DNA of 64,000 bases. Source: SB11 sp965222995. Its GTDB lineage: Bacteria; Bacteroidota; Bacteroidia; UBA8524. The stretch spans positions 620,001 through 684,000 of the forward strand of contig OZ244977.1 in NCBI GenBank assembly GCA_965222995.1, read 5' to 3'. The position numbers were made by a program, and so were the translations under genes. Positions 16,037 to 25,346 of the stretch are shown here, in pieces; positions within the stretch are counted from its first letter, which is position 1; each line of letters opens with the position of its first letter. Under the pieces are notes generated by a model, which searched no databases, had not been told where the DNA came from, and worked only from the letters and a program-made list of their open reading frames with translations.

Positions 16037-16906
16037 ATGAAAAAAGTATTACTTAGTGCATTTGCTATAATGCTAATTTTCTCAGCTTGTAAGCCGGAAG
16101 ACAACACAGTTGAGCCTACTACAACACCAGACCCAAATAATGGAGGTGGTAATGAACCACAAGAAATTGTAGTACCTGAAGTTAACATGTCTATGGTAAC
16201 TAAAGTAACAGGGTCTCTTTGCCCTCCTTGCGGAAGTTGGGGATGGACTGCTTTTGAAAGCCTAATTAACACGAATAAAGATGATGCATTTTTTGTAGGG
16301 GCTTATAGTGATAACTACGTAGCCAGATTGTTTATTACTGATGAGGCAGAAACTATGGAACGTGCTTGGGGAGTTACGGGTTTCCCAACATTTGCAGCCA
16401 ATGGAATGCCTCAACTAGACCGTAATAGTGGAGTGAATGTTCAAAGCGAAATTAGTAAAACCAATGCTGTTGTAGCTTCACACAAATCAGGTGAAGTATT
16501 TGTGAATAGTGGCTTCCGTACTAGTGTTGATGCTAATAATATGATGACTATTGAAACCAAAACTAAATTTTTCAAAGATGTAGGCGGTGATGTTTTTGTT
16601 GCTGTTTATGTTATTGAAGACAAAGTTATTGGTGCCCAAAGCGGTCATCCTGATGGTGCTAATGCTTCTCACCACTATGTATTACGTGGTGCTGCTAAAC
16701 TGGATGGTGCTGCAAAAGCTGAGACATGGGGATACCAAATAGGTAACCCGGGTACTACTATTACTCCTGCAAATACTGAAGTAGAAAACACTTTTACTAT
16801 TGATGTAAGCGGATACGACCAAGCTAATACATCCGTAGCAGTTGTTGTTTATAGAAAAGTAGGTGTGCGTTACCAATTTTTAAATGCGTATAGCAATCAA
16901 AAATAA
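16037..16906 (+). CDS. Omp28-related lipoprotein with thioredoxin-like CPPC motif
   Basis: About 289 residues from the ATG at 16037; the open frame starts at 15968, but MKKVLLSAFAIMLIFSACKP is a clear lipoprotein signal with Cys18. After a Pro/Gly/Asn linker, the domain has VTGSLCPPCGSWGW (Cys62, Cys65) and later VTGFPTFAANGM with the cis-Pro of a thioredoxin fold. Omp28-like proteins of Bacteroidota share this layout. Probably a periplasm-facing or surface lipoprotein with redox or scaffold function. The gene follows the secreted-protein operon by 98 bp and could belong to it. A terminator follows. Confidence 0.85.
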   Translation: MKKVLLSAFAIMLIFSACKPEDNTVEPTTTPDPNNGGGNEPQEIVVPEVNMSMVTKVTGSLCPPCGSWGWTAFESLINTNKDDAFFVGAYSDNYVARLFITDEAETMERAWGVTGFPTFAANGMPQLDRNSGVNVQSEISKTNAVVASHKSGEVFVNSGFRTSVDANNMMTIETKTKFFKDVGGDVFVAVYVIEDKVIGAQSGHPDGANASHHYVLRGAAKLDGAAKAETWGYQIGNPGTTITPANTEVENTFTIDVSGYDQANTSVAVVVYRKVGVRYQFLNAYSNQK

Positions 16907-16927
16907 AAATCATAAAAACAATAAATT

Positions 16928-16955
16928 AAGCCTCGCCTACAGCGGGGCTTTTTTT
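16928..16955 (+). terminator. Intrinsic terminator after the Omp28-like gene
   Basis: AAGCCTCGC (16928-16936) pairs with GCGGGGCTT (16942-16950), one T-G pair, five-base loop, then a T run. Confidence 0.8.
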
Positions 16956-16979
16956 GTACATTGGTGTAGGAGCAATACC

Positions 16980-16987
16980 TATCTTTG
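16980..16987 (+). promoter_or_regulatory. -7 box of the GT39 gene
   Basis: TATCTTTG, an exact TAnnTTTG match, 26 bp before the TTG start at 17014. Confidence 0.5.
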
Positions 16988-17013
16988 TGCGCTGAAAAAT
17001 CAGGATTTGTGTT

Positions 17014-18753
17014 TTGAATAGAGTAGCAAAATCTCTCCCTTTTGTAATTTTAATATTAGTTTACATTCTAGCTCTTTTTATCGATGTAATGGACGTTGAT
17101 TCATCTCAGTATGCTGCTATGGCTATGGAGATGGTACAAAACAACAGCTATTTAGAGATTACTGACCAAGGAAGAAATTATTTAGATAAGCCCCCATTAT
17201 TATTTTGGCTTTCAGCATTCTCATATCAATTATTTGGTATGAGCAATGCAACTTTCAAATTGCCTTCTATGCTATTTGCATTGTTGGGAATATTATCTAC
17301 CTATAGACTGGCAAAGCTGTACTATGGTGAAAAAGTTAGCTATTGGGCAGCACTGATTGTGGGTAGTACGCAAGCCTTTTTTTTAATGGTAAATGATGTG
17401 CGTACCGACCTGATGCTTACCGGGGCTGTAATTTTTGCCGTTTGGCAAATAGCTGAATATATTGAGAAAAAGCAGTGGTATAATTTTGTTTTGGGCTTTG
17501 TGGGGATAGGGTTGGCTATGTTGGCAAAAGGGCCTATTGGCTTGGTGTTACTGGCTATGGCATTGGGCATACATTTGGTTTTGTTAAGAGATTGGAAAAC
17601 TATTTTTAAGTGGCAATGGCTGGCTGGGTTGGTTATAATAGGTATTGTTTTGCTGCCTATGATGATAGGACTTTACACTCAGTATGATAGTAACCCAACG
17701 GTTGAAGTTAATGGAAAAGTAGGAGAATCAGGCTTGAAATTTTATTTCTGGACACAAAGCTTCGGACGGATAACGGGTGAAAATGTGTGGGATAATAATG
17801 CAGGACCTCTATTTTTAACCGAGTCAACTTTATGGGCTTTTTTACCGTGGACAATCCTTCTTTTTTCAGCGTGGATAGGTGGCTGGTTTAAAATTATAAA
17901 AGCAAAGTTTAAAATTGAAAAAGGGCAGGAGGCAATAACTATCGGCACGTTTACTTTTGCATTGTTGGCTTTAAGTAAAAGCAGCTATCAGCTACCTCAC
18001 TACATATTTGTAGCCTATCCTTTTGCAGCTATTTTCACAGCCAAGTGGGCTATTTGTGTTTTAGAGCATAGTTGGCAATGGGCTAAAAATACCATTAAAA
18101 TAACACAAATAATTATCTCTATTCTGATATGGGGAGCTATAGCCGGATTATTTTATGTTTTTGCTCCCAGTAATGTATTATTACCAGCCATATTAGTGGT
18201 GGGACTAATAATGGTACTATATTATTTGGCTAAAAATTTCAATAAACCCACAGCGGTGTTACAAGCAAGCTTCATTAGCATTTGCTTTTTTAACCTAGCA
18301 ATGAATACCCATTTTTACCCCAAGCTTTTAAATTATCAGGCGTTTAGTGTTGGAGGCAAGTATATAAACAGCAAAGTTTCTGATGAAAAAATAAACAACG
18401 AGAACTTTATTATATTTCCTATGGGTGCAGCACACTCACTTGATTTTTATACAGGTTGGATAGTCCGAAGTATATGGAGTGAGCATTATTTTAGCAATTT
18501 TAAAAATGGTGATATAGTGTGGGTATATACTAACGAGAAAGGTAAAGAAAGACTAAAAAAACAATTGCCTGAATATGAAATTGTTGAGGATAAGCACATG
18601 CACTTTTATAAACCTGCAGAGTTACGTATTGAGTTTTTAAACCCTGAAACCAGAATAAATACCTTAAAGAACCACTACATTTTAAAAGTAAAAATTAAAC
18701 AGCAAGAAAAAGTTGATTTTTCTAAATTCTTGGTGCAGAAAAAATACAATTAG
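17014..18753 (+). CDS. GT39-family membrane glycosyltransferase (PMT/ArnT-like)
   Basis: A 579-residue polytopic membrane protein, about 11-13 hydrophobic helices, then a soluble tail of about 140 residues. The family signature near the N-terminus is visible: an acidic first loop DVMDVDSSQYAAMAMEM followed by GRNYLDKPPLLFWL. Such enzymes use a polyprenyl-phosphate sugar and move it to lipid A, protein or another lipid on the periplasmic side; the acceptor here is unknown. Start is TTG at 17014, with no nearby in-frame ATG and a good -7 box upstream. No polysaccharide cluster surrounds it. Confidence 0.87.
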   Translation: MNRVAKSLPFVILILVYILALFIDVMDVDSSQYAAMAMEMVQNNSYLEITDQGRNYLDKPPLLFWLSAFSYQLFGMSNATFKLPSMLFALLGILSTYRLAKLYYGEKVSYWAALIVGSTQAFFLMVNDVRTDLMLTGAVIFAVWQIAEYIEKKQWYNFVLGFVGIGLAMLAKGPIGLVLLAMALGIHLVLLRDWKTIFKWQWLAGLVIIGIVLLPMMIGLYTQYDSNPTVEVNGKVGESGLKFYFWTQSFGRITGENVWDNNAGPLFLTESTLWAFLPWTILLFSAWIGGWFKIIKAKFKIEKGQEAITIGTFTFALLALSKSSYQLPHYIFVAYPFAAIFTAKWAICVLEHSWQWAKNTIKITQIIISILIWGAIAGLFYVFAPSNVLLPAILVVGLIMVLYYLAKNFNKPTAVLQASFISICFFNLAMNTHFYPKLLNYQAFSVGGKYINSKVSDEKINNENFIIFPMGAAHSLDFYTGWIVRSIWSEHYFSNFKNGDIVWVYTNEKGKERLKKQLPEYEIVEDKHMHFYKPAELRIEFLNPETRINTLKNHYILKVKIKQQEKVDFSKFLVQKKYN

Positions 18754-18758
18754 CTTTA

Positions 18759-21515
18759 TTATTTCCAGTGAGGTAAATCTATTGTTGCACTAAAATAAAT
18801 CATTCTACCCACACGGGGGCCACCATACACTTGTATAACTTTATTATTTAGCAGATTACTGGCACCAAACTTAAAGGTGGTATATATACGGCTTACTTTA
18901 TAGTTTATTTGTGCGTCAACCATATCATAAGTAGGAACAAAGCCTGTAAACTGTGGTGAACCTTCAAAAGTAAAACCTTCAACCCACCTGTAATTAATGC
19001 TATACCCCCAGTTACGTATATGTTTACTACCGATTTTGGTGTTTATTTCTCTTCCGTTTATTCCAATATTAAATTTATGCTCGGGGGTATTAAAAGCCGG
19101 TATTATAGGATCCGTGCTTCCTTGCCTATCTAAAACATTCCAACTGTAATTGCCTGCAAAATTTATCCAAGATTTGATGTAATAGTTCACACCTACCGAA
19201 AACCCTGTAGTTGTAACTAAATCTTTTGAGTTTGTGGTAACCCTAAATACATCGGTTTTGGTGGGGAAGTTTGTATTGGAATCAATTTCTAAATCCATAC
19301 CGATTTTAAATCCTAAAAAGTCTTGGTATACACTATAATAATAGCTGGCATCAATAAATAATTTTTTACCTATTGTAGTTCTGTACCCTACTTCGGCTGT
19401 CCGTACACGTTCAGGTTTTACTGCATCTACATTAAAAAAGTCTAAGTCATTTCGGTTCAAGGTATTCAGATATGTTAAAAAAGACTCAACTGTTACCAAA
19501 TTACTATATCCCTCTAAATTTCCTATAAGGGTTGCTCTACCCACATTTAAAAAGAAATATTGGTCGGTAAGTGTGGGGTTACGGATTGCCGAGGCAAATG
19601 AAAACCTGAAAATATTTTTGTTTTGCACATATACGGCGGTAAAAGCAGGAGAAAACAAGTGGTCAAAATTCTGGTTTTTATCCATACGTAATGTGGCACT
19701 TAGTTTTAGTTTTTCATCCAAAACTTTTTTCTCTAAGCCCGTATATACTCCATATTCAAAATTACTAATCCGTTCGCCTGCCGTATCAATAAATAAAGTT
19801 CCTTGTGAGAAGGGCCTATACAGTCGGGCACTTGCACCAAAGCGTATATCAGCAAATTTTGGGTTAAAAATATATTCTCCTTGTGCATGGTAAAGAGCTG
19901 ATTTATCAAAAAAGCGTGAACCCCCTTCTGTAACTTTGGTTGAAGTAATAGCATTGAAAGCAGAGTCGAAGGCTCTTGAACCCGGTGCAAAACGTTCTGC
20001 AATATTTATATTTTCATTATCAGCAAAAGTTCTGGTTTCTGCATGCCATTTCACAAATGAGTCATAATAATTGTTTTGAACAAACTCTTGCCTACGACGG
20101 GCCAGTGTTGTATCTCCCGGTTGAAAAGGAGGAAAGCCCGGCAAAGCCCTCACGCGGCTATCAATATTCTGGTTCCAGTAGTTTGCATAGTCTAAACTCC
20201 ACTGCACATCGGCTTTAGAGTTGTCTTGCAACAGTAAGGCAGTTCTAAACGCATCGTATGAGTTTCCTGCATCCTCATGTGTGGCATAAACTCTGAAAAA
20301 ATATTTTTTATTTTTTCTTATCTCTAATCTATTCTGAAAGAAAAGAATATCACGCAAACTGAAACGGTTATCTCCCTGATACACGGTAGTACCTGTACCA
20401 AAGTTAAAAGCATAAATCAACTCAACATCTTTTTTTATTTTATAATGGGCTGCCAAGCTACTTTTAAAATTTCGGGTATCGTAGTCTACAATATCAATTT
20501 CTTTGTAGCCTGTTCGGTAGTATACACCCAGCCCGGGAACAGATAATTGCCCAGAACGGTCGTTTCGTTGCTGGTATTCATCACCATAAACATTAACTGC
20601 ATCCCAACCACCGGGGTTGCCAAATGGAGAGCGAGATTGAGGGGTAGCTTCATAATTTTCAGCTTCCCAGTCATCGGCACGTAAAGCAAAAAGATTTACT
20701 TTATAAGCAAATTTATCTTCGCCCTTTTTATTTTTAAAAGATTGTGCAAAACGCACTGCCATTTCTCCCAAATTTCTTTCACCCACTTTCACTTGTGCAG
20801 TAATTCCTTGGTGGTCGAAAGGGTTTTTGGTAGTCATATTAATCACTCCATTAAACGCATTGGGACCATAATATGCACCACTGGCACCCACAATTAAATC
20901 TACTTTTAATACATCCAGCTCAGGCGCACCTAAAAAATTACCGAGTGAGAAATTAAGACCCGGAGCTTGGTTATCAACTCCATCTATCAGCTGTAATGAA
21001 CGTACCGGAGATGTACTATTAAATCCTCTGGTATTAATTACTTTAAAACCAATACTTGCAGCGGTTAAGTCTACCCCTTTTAAATGCGAAAGACCTTCAT
21101 AAAAATTGGCTGCAGGGGTTTCTTTAATAGAGATTAAATCTAGCGATTCAATGGTTAAAGGCGCTTGCTTTTGCTTTTCTGAAATTCGCATTTCAGTTAC
21201 TTCAACTTCACCAACATTAACCACATTTGGGACTAGTCTTATTGTAATATTTTTTTTTGTATTTGTTATATTAATTTCTCGGTTAACATAACCTGTATAA
21301 CTAATTACTAAAGCTGTAGGTAGCTGTGAAATGCTTAGTTTAAAATTTCCATTATAATCGGTAGTAGTACCTTTTGATGAGTTTTTTATTAAGATGGATG
21401 CTCCAATTAATTCTTCATTAGTTTCAGCATCTTTTACTTTACCTTTTAGTATTTGCTGGGCACTAAGTATTGAAGCTCCCCATATAAAAAGTAGGGTAGT
21501 AAAAATATACCTCAT
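18759..21515 (-). CDS. TonB-dependent outer-membrane receptor, large
   Basis: 918 residues: signal peptide ending ILSAQ, CarboxypepD_reg-like domain (about 24-105, GKVKDAETNEELIGASILIKN), plug with NTRGFNSTSPVRSLQLIDGVDNQ and VDLIVGASGAYYGPNAFNGVINMTTK, then a barrel to the C-terminal SATIDLPHWK. The plug lacks the SusC signature and no SusD gene is beside it, so it is not a standard glycan receptor. Substrate unknown. Its stop is 5 bp from that of the GT39 gene (tail to tail). Confidence 0.92.
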   Translation of the reverse strand: MRYIFTTLLFIWGASILSAQQILKGKVKDAETNEELIGASILIKNSSKGTTTDYNGNFKLSISQLPTALVISYTGYVNREINITNTKKNITIRLVPNVVNVGEVEVTEMRISEKQKQAPLTIESLDLISIKETPAANFYEGLSHLKGVDLTAASIGFKVINTRGFNSTSPVRSLQLIDGVDNQAPGLNFSLGNFLGAPELDVLKVDLIVGASGAYYGPNAFNGVINMTTKNPFDHQGITAQVKVGERNLGEMAVRFAQSFKNKKGEDKFAYKVNLFALRADDWEAENYEATPQSRSPFGNPGGWDAVNVYGDEYQQRNDRSGQLSVPGLGVYYRTGYKEIDIVDYDTRNFKSSLAAHYKIKKDVELIYAFNFGTGTTVYQGDNRFSLRDILFFQNRLEIRKNKKYFFRVYATHEDAGNSYDAFRTALLLQDNSKADVQWSLDYANYWNQNIDSRVRALPGFPPFQPGDTTLARRRQEFVQNNYYDSFVKWHAETRTFADNENINIAERFAPGSRAFDSAFNAITSTKVTEGGSRFFDKSALYHAQGEYIFNPKFADIRFGASARLYRPFSQGTLFIDTAGERISNFEYGVYTGLEKKVLDEKLKLSATLRMDKNQNFDHLFSPAFTAVYVQNKNIFRFSFASAIRNPTLTDQYFFLNVGRATLIGNLEGYSNLVTVESFLTYLNTLNRNDLDFFNVDAVKPERVRTAEVGYRTTIGKKLFIDASYYYSVYQDFLGFKIGMDLEIDSNTNFPTKTDVFRVTTNSKDLVTTTGFSVGVNYYIKSWINFAGNYSWNVLDRQGSTDPIIPAFNTPEHKFNIGINGREINTKIGSKHIRNWGYSINYRWVEGFTFEGSPQFTGFVPTYDMVDAQINYKVSRIYTTFKFGASNLLNNKVIQVYGGPRVGRMIYFSATIDLPHWK

Positions 21516-21596
21516 TAGCCTTGGTTGCGGTTAGTTGTTGTAAATATAAAGTAAACAAGCAAAAATGCATTCAGAATGTTTGCCCACAAAAGTTTA

Positions 21597-22094
21597 CTAA
21601 TTATTATTTTCTCTATACCACATAATTAAGTCTGTTTGTGGCATGGCACCAGTAAAGCCTAACTGGCGCATAAAGCCAATAATTTGTCCGCGATGAAAAG
21701 CACTGTGGTGGGTGAGCTGTAATAATATTTGGTATATAGGCTGTGTAAATTGGGTTCCTCTAAAATTGGTATACTCAATTTCAGTAGCCAGATAATCTTC
21801 TGTTTTATTTGCTAGTAGTTTGTTGTATTGCTCATAGCTCTTCAAAATTTCTTTTTTTAATTCATTATACGAACCTGTAAAGTTTTTAGAGGGCAAAGGC
21901 ATATCCTTTTTGTGATATACCCTGTTATACCAAACGTTTTGGGCATTCCAAAGGTGTATGAGTATGGCTTTTATGTTTGGAAAACTGCTATTGATAGGCT
22001 GCTCTAAATACTCCTCTAGCAGAGCATTCATAATACTTTCGATAGCCCAGTATGAGGCTAAGTGCATTTCTTTAAAATGTTTTAGACTATACAT
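21597..22094 (-). CDS. DinB-family putative metalloprotein
   Basis: A 165-residue four-helix-bundle protein. The metal triad of the DinB/YfiT fold is present: His47 in ILIHLWNAQ, and His130 and His134 in LTHHSAFHRGQI. Members bind a divalent metal; some are thiol transferases, and most, as here, have no known substrate. It stands alone, divergent from the VOC protein gene at 22202. Confidence 0.88.
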   Translation of the reverse strand: MYSLKHFKEMHLASYWAIESIMNALLEEYLEQPINSSFPNIKAILIHLWNAQNVWYNRVYHKKDMPLPSKNFTGSYNELKKEILKSYEQYNKLLANKTEDYLATEIEYTNFRGTQFTQPIYQILLQLTHHSAFHRGQIIGFMRQLGFTGAMPQTDLIMWYRENNN

Positions 22095-22201
22095 TTGTAG
22101 TTAAATAAGTTGTGAATGTATATGCAAAACGTTGTTTTATAGTTTTTTAATAAAATGGTTAACTTGTTTTACTAATATTAAACATTATAAAAATAACTAC
22201 T

Positions 22202-22585
22202 ATGAACAAAGATAGCAATGCAATTAACTGGTTTGAAATTCCTGTAACTGATATAAACAGGGCAAAAACGTTTTATCAAACAATTTTTGGTTTGAGTGAT
22301 ATGGAGGAAATGGAAATGATGGGTAACAAAATGGCGTTTCTTCCCTTTGAGGATGGTAATGGAAAAGTATCAGGTGCTTTAGTGCAGGGTGAGGGTTATA
22401 AACCTACAATGGATGGTGCTTTAATTTACTTAAATGCCGACCCTAGTATGGAGGCGTCAGATAAAATTGAAGGTGCCGGTGGAAAAATTATAATGCCTAA
22501 AACAAACATTGGAGATAATATAGGGTTTATGGCTGTTTTTATTGATAGTGAGGGTAATAGAATGGCTCTTCACTCTAATGGATAA
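22202..22585 (+). CDS. VOC-superfamily (glyoxalase/bleomycin-resistance fold) protein
   Basis: A 127-residue protein with two beta-alpha-beta-beta-beta units: INWFEIPVTDINRAKTFYQTIFGL at the start and NIGDNIGFMAVFIDSEGNRMALHSN at the end. Metal ligands are less clear than in true glyoxalase I, so substrate and activity are unknown. Its stop lies 4 bp from the stop of the sirtuin gene on the other strand. Confidence 0.88.
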   Translation: MNKDSNAINWFEIPVTDINRAKTFYQTIFGLSDMEEMEMMGNKMAFLPFEDGNGKVSGALVQGEGYKPTMDGALIYLNADPSMEASDKIEGAGGKIIMPKTNIGDNIGFMAVFIDSEGNRMALHSNG

Positions 22586-22589
22586 AGCT

Positions 22590-23279
22590 TTAGAGTTCCA
22601 TAAGCAACTGCTTTAGTTCAGCCACCCCTTCGGTGGCTGTTTTGTTTATTACGGTAAGGTTTTCTACACCATATACAGGCTCACCGTTAGGGTCTATTAA
22701 ATATTTTGGAATTTTAGCAGCTGCGTAGTGCAATAAGCCTGCTGCGGGGTATACCTGTAACGATGTACCTATTACAGCCAATATATCTGCCCGAGCAGTT
22801 ATCATAGTAGCAACATCCATCATAGGTACTTCTTCTCCGAACCAAACTATGTGGGGCCGAAGTTGGTTGCCGTCCTCTGCCAAATCTCCCCATTTTAGTT
22901 CCCAACCGTTTAGCTCGTGAACCTTAAACGCATTTTTTACACTACGCACCTTTTTGAGTTCTCCATGTAAATGTACTATGTTAGATGAACCTCCACGTTC
23001 ATGCAAGTCGTCTACATTTTGGGTAATTATGTGTACATCAAAATGCTGTTCTAGTTCTGCTAAACCTGTATGCCCAGTGTTTGGTGTAACTTCTTGTAAC
23101 TGCTCACGGCGTTGATTATAAAACTCTAGTACTAGTTTAGGGTTACGGTTCCACCCGTCTATGCTGGCAACTTCCATTACATCGTGATTTTCCCATAGTC
23201 CGCCACTATCTCTAAAGGTTTTTAAACTACTTTCAGCACTCATACCTGCACCTGTAAGTACTACAAGTTTTTGTTTCAT
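22590..23279 (-). CDS. cobB: SIR2-family NAD-dependent protein deacylase (class III sirtuin)
   Basis: A 229-residue sirtuin. NAD-binding GAGMSAESSLKTFRDSGGLW (10-29), TQNVDDLHERGG, and catalytic His105 in HLHGEL are all present. The Tyr54-x-x-Arg57 pair in FYNQRRE marks the CobB/SIRT5 group that removes succinyl and malonyl as well as acetyl groups from lysine. The small zinc module between HGEL and LRPHIVWFGE has no cysteine at all, whereas E. coli CobB, as I recall it, has four. Such zinc-free versions may be usual in Bacteroidota. It would act in the cytoplasm on metabolic enzymes. Confidence 0.93.
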   Translation of the reverse strand: MKQKLVVLTGAGMSAESSLKTFRDSGGLWENHDVMEVASIDGWNRNPKLVLEFYNQRREQLQEVTPNTGHTGLAELEQHFDVHIITQNVDDLHERGGSSNIVHLHGELKKVRSVKNAFKVHELNGWELKWGDLAEDGNQLRPHIVWFGEEVPMMDVATMITARADILAVIGTSLQVYPAAGLLHYAAAKIPKYLIDPNGEPVYGVENLTVINKTATEGVAELKQLLMEL

Positions 23280-23303
23280 GGTATAAAATTAGTTTAAGTT
23301 TTT

Positions 23304-23382
23304 CGTCATTACGAACGTAGTGAAGTAATCTTTGGTTTTTTAAGGCAAAAAGATTGCTTCATTGTGTCTCCTCGAAATGACG
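23304..23382. repeat. Dispersed 79-bp CGTCATT intergenic repeat, copy 1
   Basis: Ends CGTCATTACGA and TCGAAATGACG are inverted with one mismatch; internal GAAGTAATCT and AGATTGCTTC also face each other. It lies between the sirtuin and argS genes. Copy 2 (45215-45293) has the same length and ends; copy 3 (50375-50406) is a half element. Confidence 0.75.
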
Positions 23383-23390
23383 GTAAGGAG

Positions 23391-25166
23391 TTACATTCTT
23401 TCAGGAGCATTAATTCCTAATAGGTTTAGCCCTTGTTTTAGTACTTTGCCCGTAGTCTCGGTAAGTTTTATTCGGAAAGATTTTAAGGTTTCGTTTTCTT
23501 CTTTGCTTACAGGGCTATCCCTATAAAAACGGTTATATAGTTTTGCTAAATCATATACGTAAGCAGCAATGGCAGCAGGGTTATAGTCTCTACCCGCTTC
23601 TTCTACCGCTTTAGGAAATTTAGAAAGCCCAATAATTAAATCTCGCTCAGCTTCATTCATTTCTTTTGGAGCCTCGTTATTAACAGTAAAGCCTCCATCG
23701 CTATTATTTTTCAGTAATGAGCATATACGTGCATGTGTGTATTGTATAAACGGGCCTGTATTACCTGCAAAATCAATACTCTCTTTCGGGTCGAACAATA
23801 AACGCTTGGCAGGGTCAACCCTTAGTAAAAAGTATTTTAAGGCACCCATTCCTAAGGTCTCAAATAGTTCGCTTTGCTCTGCTTTGCTTAACCCCTCTAT
23901 TTTGCCAAGTTCTTCGCTAAGTTCTTTGGCTGTAGCGTGCATTTCGTCCATAAGGTCATCTGCATCTACCACTGTTCCTTCGCGAGACTTCATTTTACCT
24001 TCGGGTAAATCTACCATGCCGTAGCTAAGGTGGTATAGCCCATCGGCATAGCTTCTTCCTAGTTTTTTTAGTATGGCAAACAATACCTTAAAATGGTAAT
24101 CTTGCTCGTTACCAACAACGTATATAGAGTTATCACAACCGTACTGCTTAAATTTTTCATCAGCGGTACCAATATCCTGCGTTATATATACGGATGTACC
24201 GTCTTTACGTAGTAAAAGCTTCTCATCCAGCTTTTCTTTTTGTAAGTCTATCCATACGCTACTATCGTCTTTCTTGAAAAATATATCACGCTCCAGCCCT
24301 TCTTTTACCACATCTTTGCCTAACAGGTAGGTATTACTTTCGTAATAATACTGGTCAAAACTTACACCCATACGGTCATAGGTTTTTCCAAAACCATCAT
24401 ACACCCAGCCATTCATAGTTTTCCAAAGGTTTATCACTTCTTCGTCGCCTGCTTCCCATTTGCGTAGCATTTCTTGGGCTTCTTTTAGTAATGGTGTTTC
24501 TTTTCCGTCTTCACCCTTAGCCTTTAAAATAGCTTGTTCTTCTTTATAGTGTTTATCAAACTCTACGTAGTATTTGCCCACTAAATGATCTCCTTTTATG
24601 CCACTACTTTCAGGAGTTTCGCCGTTGCCAAATTTTTGCCACGCCAGCATACTTTTGCATATATGTATACCGCGGTCGTTTACCAGGTTGGCTTTAATTA
24701 CTTCATATCCGTTATGTTCCAGTATTTGGCTTACGCTAAACCCTAAAAGGTTATTACGCACATGCCCTAAATGCAAAGGCTTGTTGGTATTTGGCGATGA
24801 ATACTCTACCATTACTTTTTTGCCTTTACCTAATTGGGTTTTACCAAAGTCTTCAGCGGTATGAATGGTATTGCTAAAGTGGTTTACCCAATAAGTATCT
24901 GCAATTTCAAGGTTTAAGAAACCTTTTATTACGTTGTAATTGGCAATCTCATCGCAATTAATCTTTAGGTACTCGCCAATGTCTGTAGCAGTATCTTCAG
25001 GCTTTTTTTTGCTGCTTCGCAAAAAAGGAAATACTACAAAGGTGTAGTCTCCCACAAAATCGGGTTTTGTAGTTTCCATTTTCAAAGTTTCAGCAGCTAT
25101 ATCAGCACTATATAAACTATTTAGTGCAGCAGCTACATGTTGTTGTAAAATCGCCTCTATACTCAT
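23391..25166 (-). CDS. argS: Arginyl-tRNA synthetase
   Basis: A 591-residue class I enzyme. It has the N-terminal ArgS-specific domain (about 1-115), HIGH-type motif PLHLGHVRNN in SSPNTNKPLHLGHVRNN, the YITQDIGTADEKFKQY region, a KMSKS-like KMKSREGTVV, and the C-terminal anticodon domain ending LLGINAPERM. It charges tRNA-Arg. ATG at 25166. Confidence 0.97.
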   Translation of the reverse strand: MSIEAILQQHVAAALNSLYSADIAAETLKMETTKPDFVGDYTFVVFPFLRSSKKKPEDTATDIGEYLKINCDEIANYNVIKGFLNLEIADTYWVNHFSNTIHTAEDFGKTQLGKGKKVMVEYSSPNTNKPLHLGHVRNNLLGFSVSQILEHNGYEVIKANLVNDRGIHICKSMLAWQKFGNGETPESSGIKGDHLVGKYYVEFDKHYKEEQAILKAKGEDGKETPLLKEAQEMLRKWEAGDEEVINLWKTMNGWVYDGFGKTYDRMGVSFDQYYYESNTYLLGKDVVKEGLERDIFFKKDDSSVWIDLQKEKLDEKLLLRKDGTSVYITQDIGTADEKFKQYGCDNSIYVVGNEQDYHFKVLFAILKKLGRSYADGLYHLSYGMVDLPEGKMKSREGTVVDADDLMDEMHATAKELSEELGKIEGLSKAEQSELFETLGMGALKYFLLRVDPAKRLLFDPKESIDFAGNTGPFIQYTHARICSLLKNNSDGGFTVNNEAPKEMNEAERDLIIGLSKFPKAVEEAGRDYNPAAIAAYVYDLAKLYNRFYRDSPVSKEENETLKSFRIKLTETTGKVLKQGLNLLGINAPERM

Positions 25167-25346
25167 TGTGGGTGCAAAGATATTTTGTGAAGTGGGATAA
25201 TGGGAATTTTTTTGTTGCTGTCTCAGAAATAGGACTTTATAATATCATTAAAAAAGTACTTATAAACGCCGTATTTATAAATACTGATATCTTGGGTATA
25301 AACTAAAGTATATATTTGTTTAAATATTATCTGCAATTTTTAAAAG

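Noticed and set aside
22115..22135. TGCAAAACGTTG between the DinB and VOC genes as an operator copy
   Set aside because: It matches only one half well and has no -7 box at the right distance.
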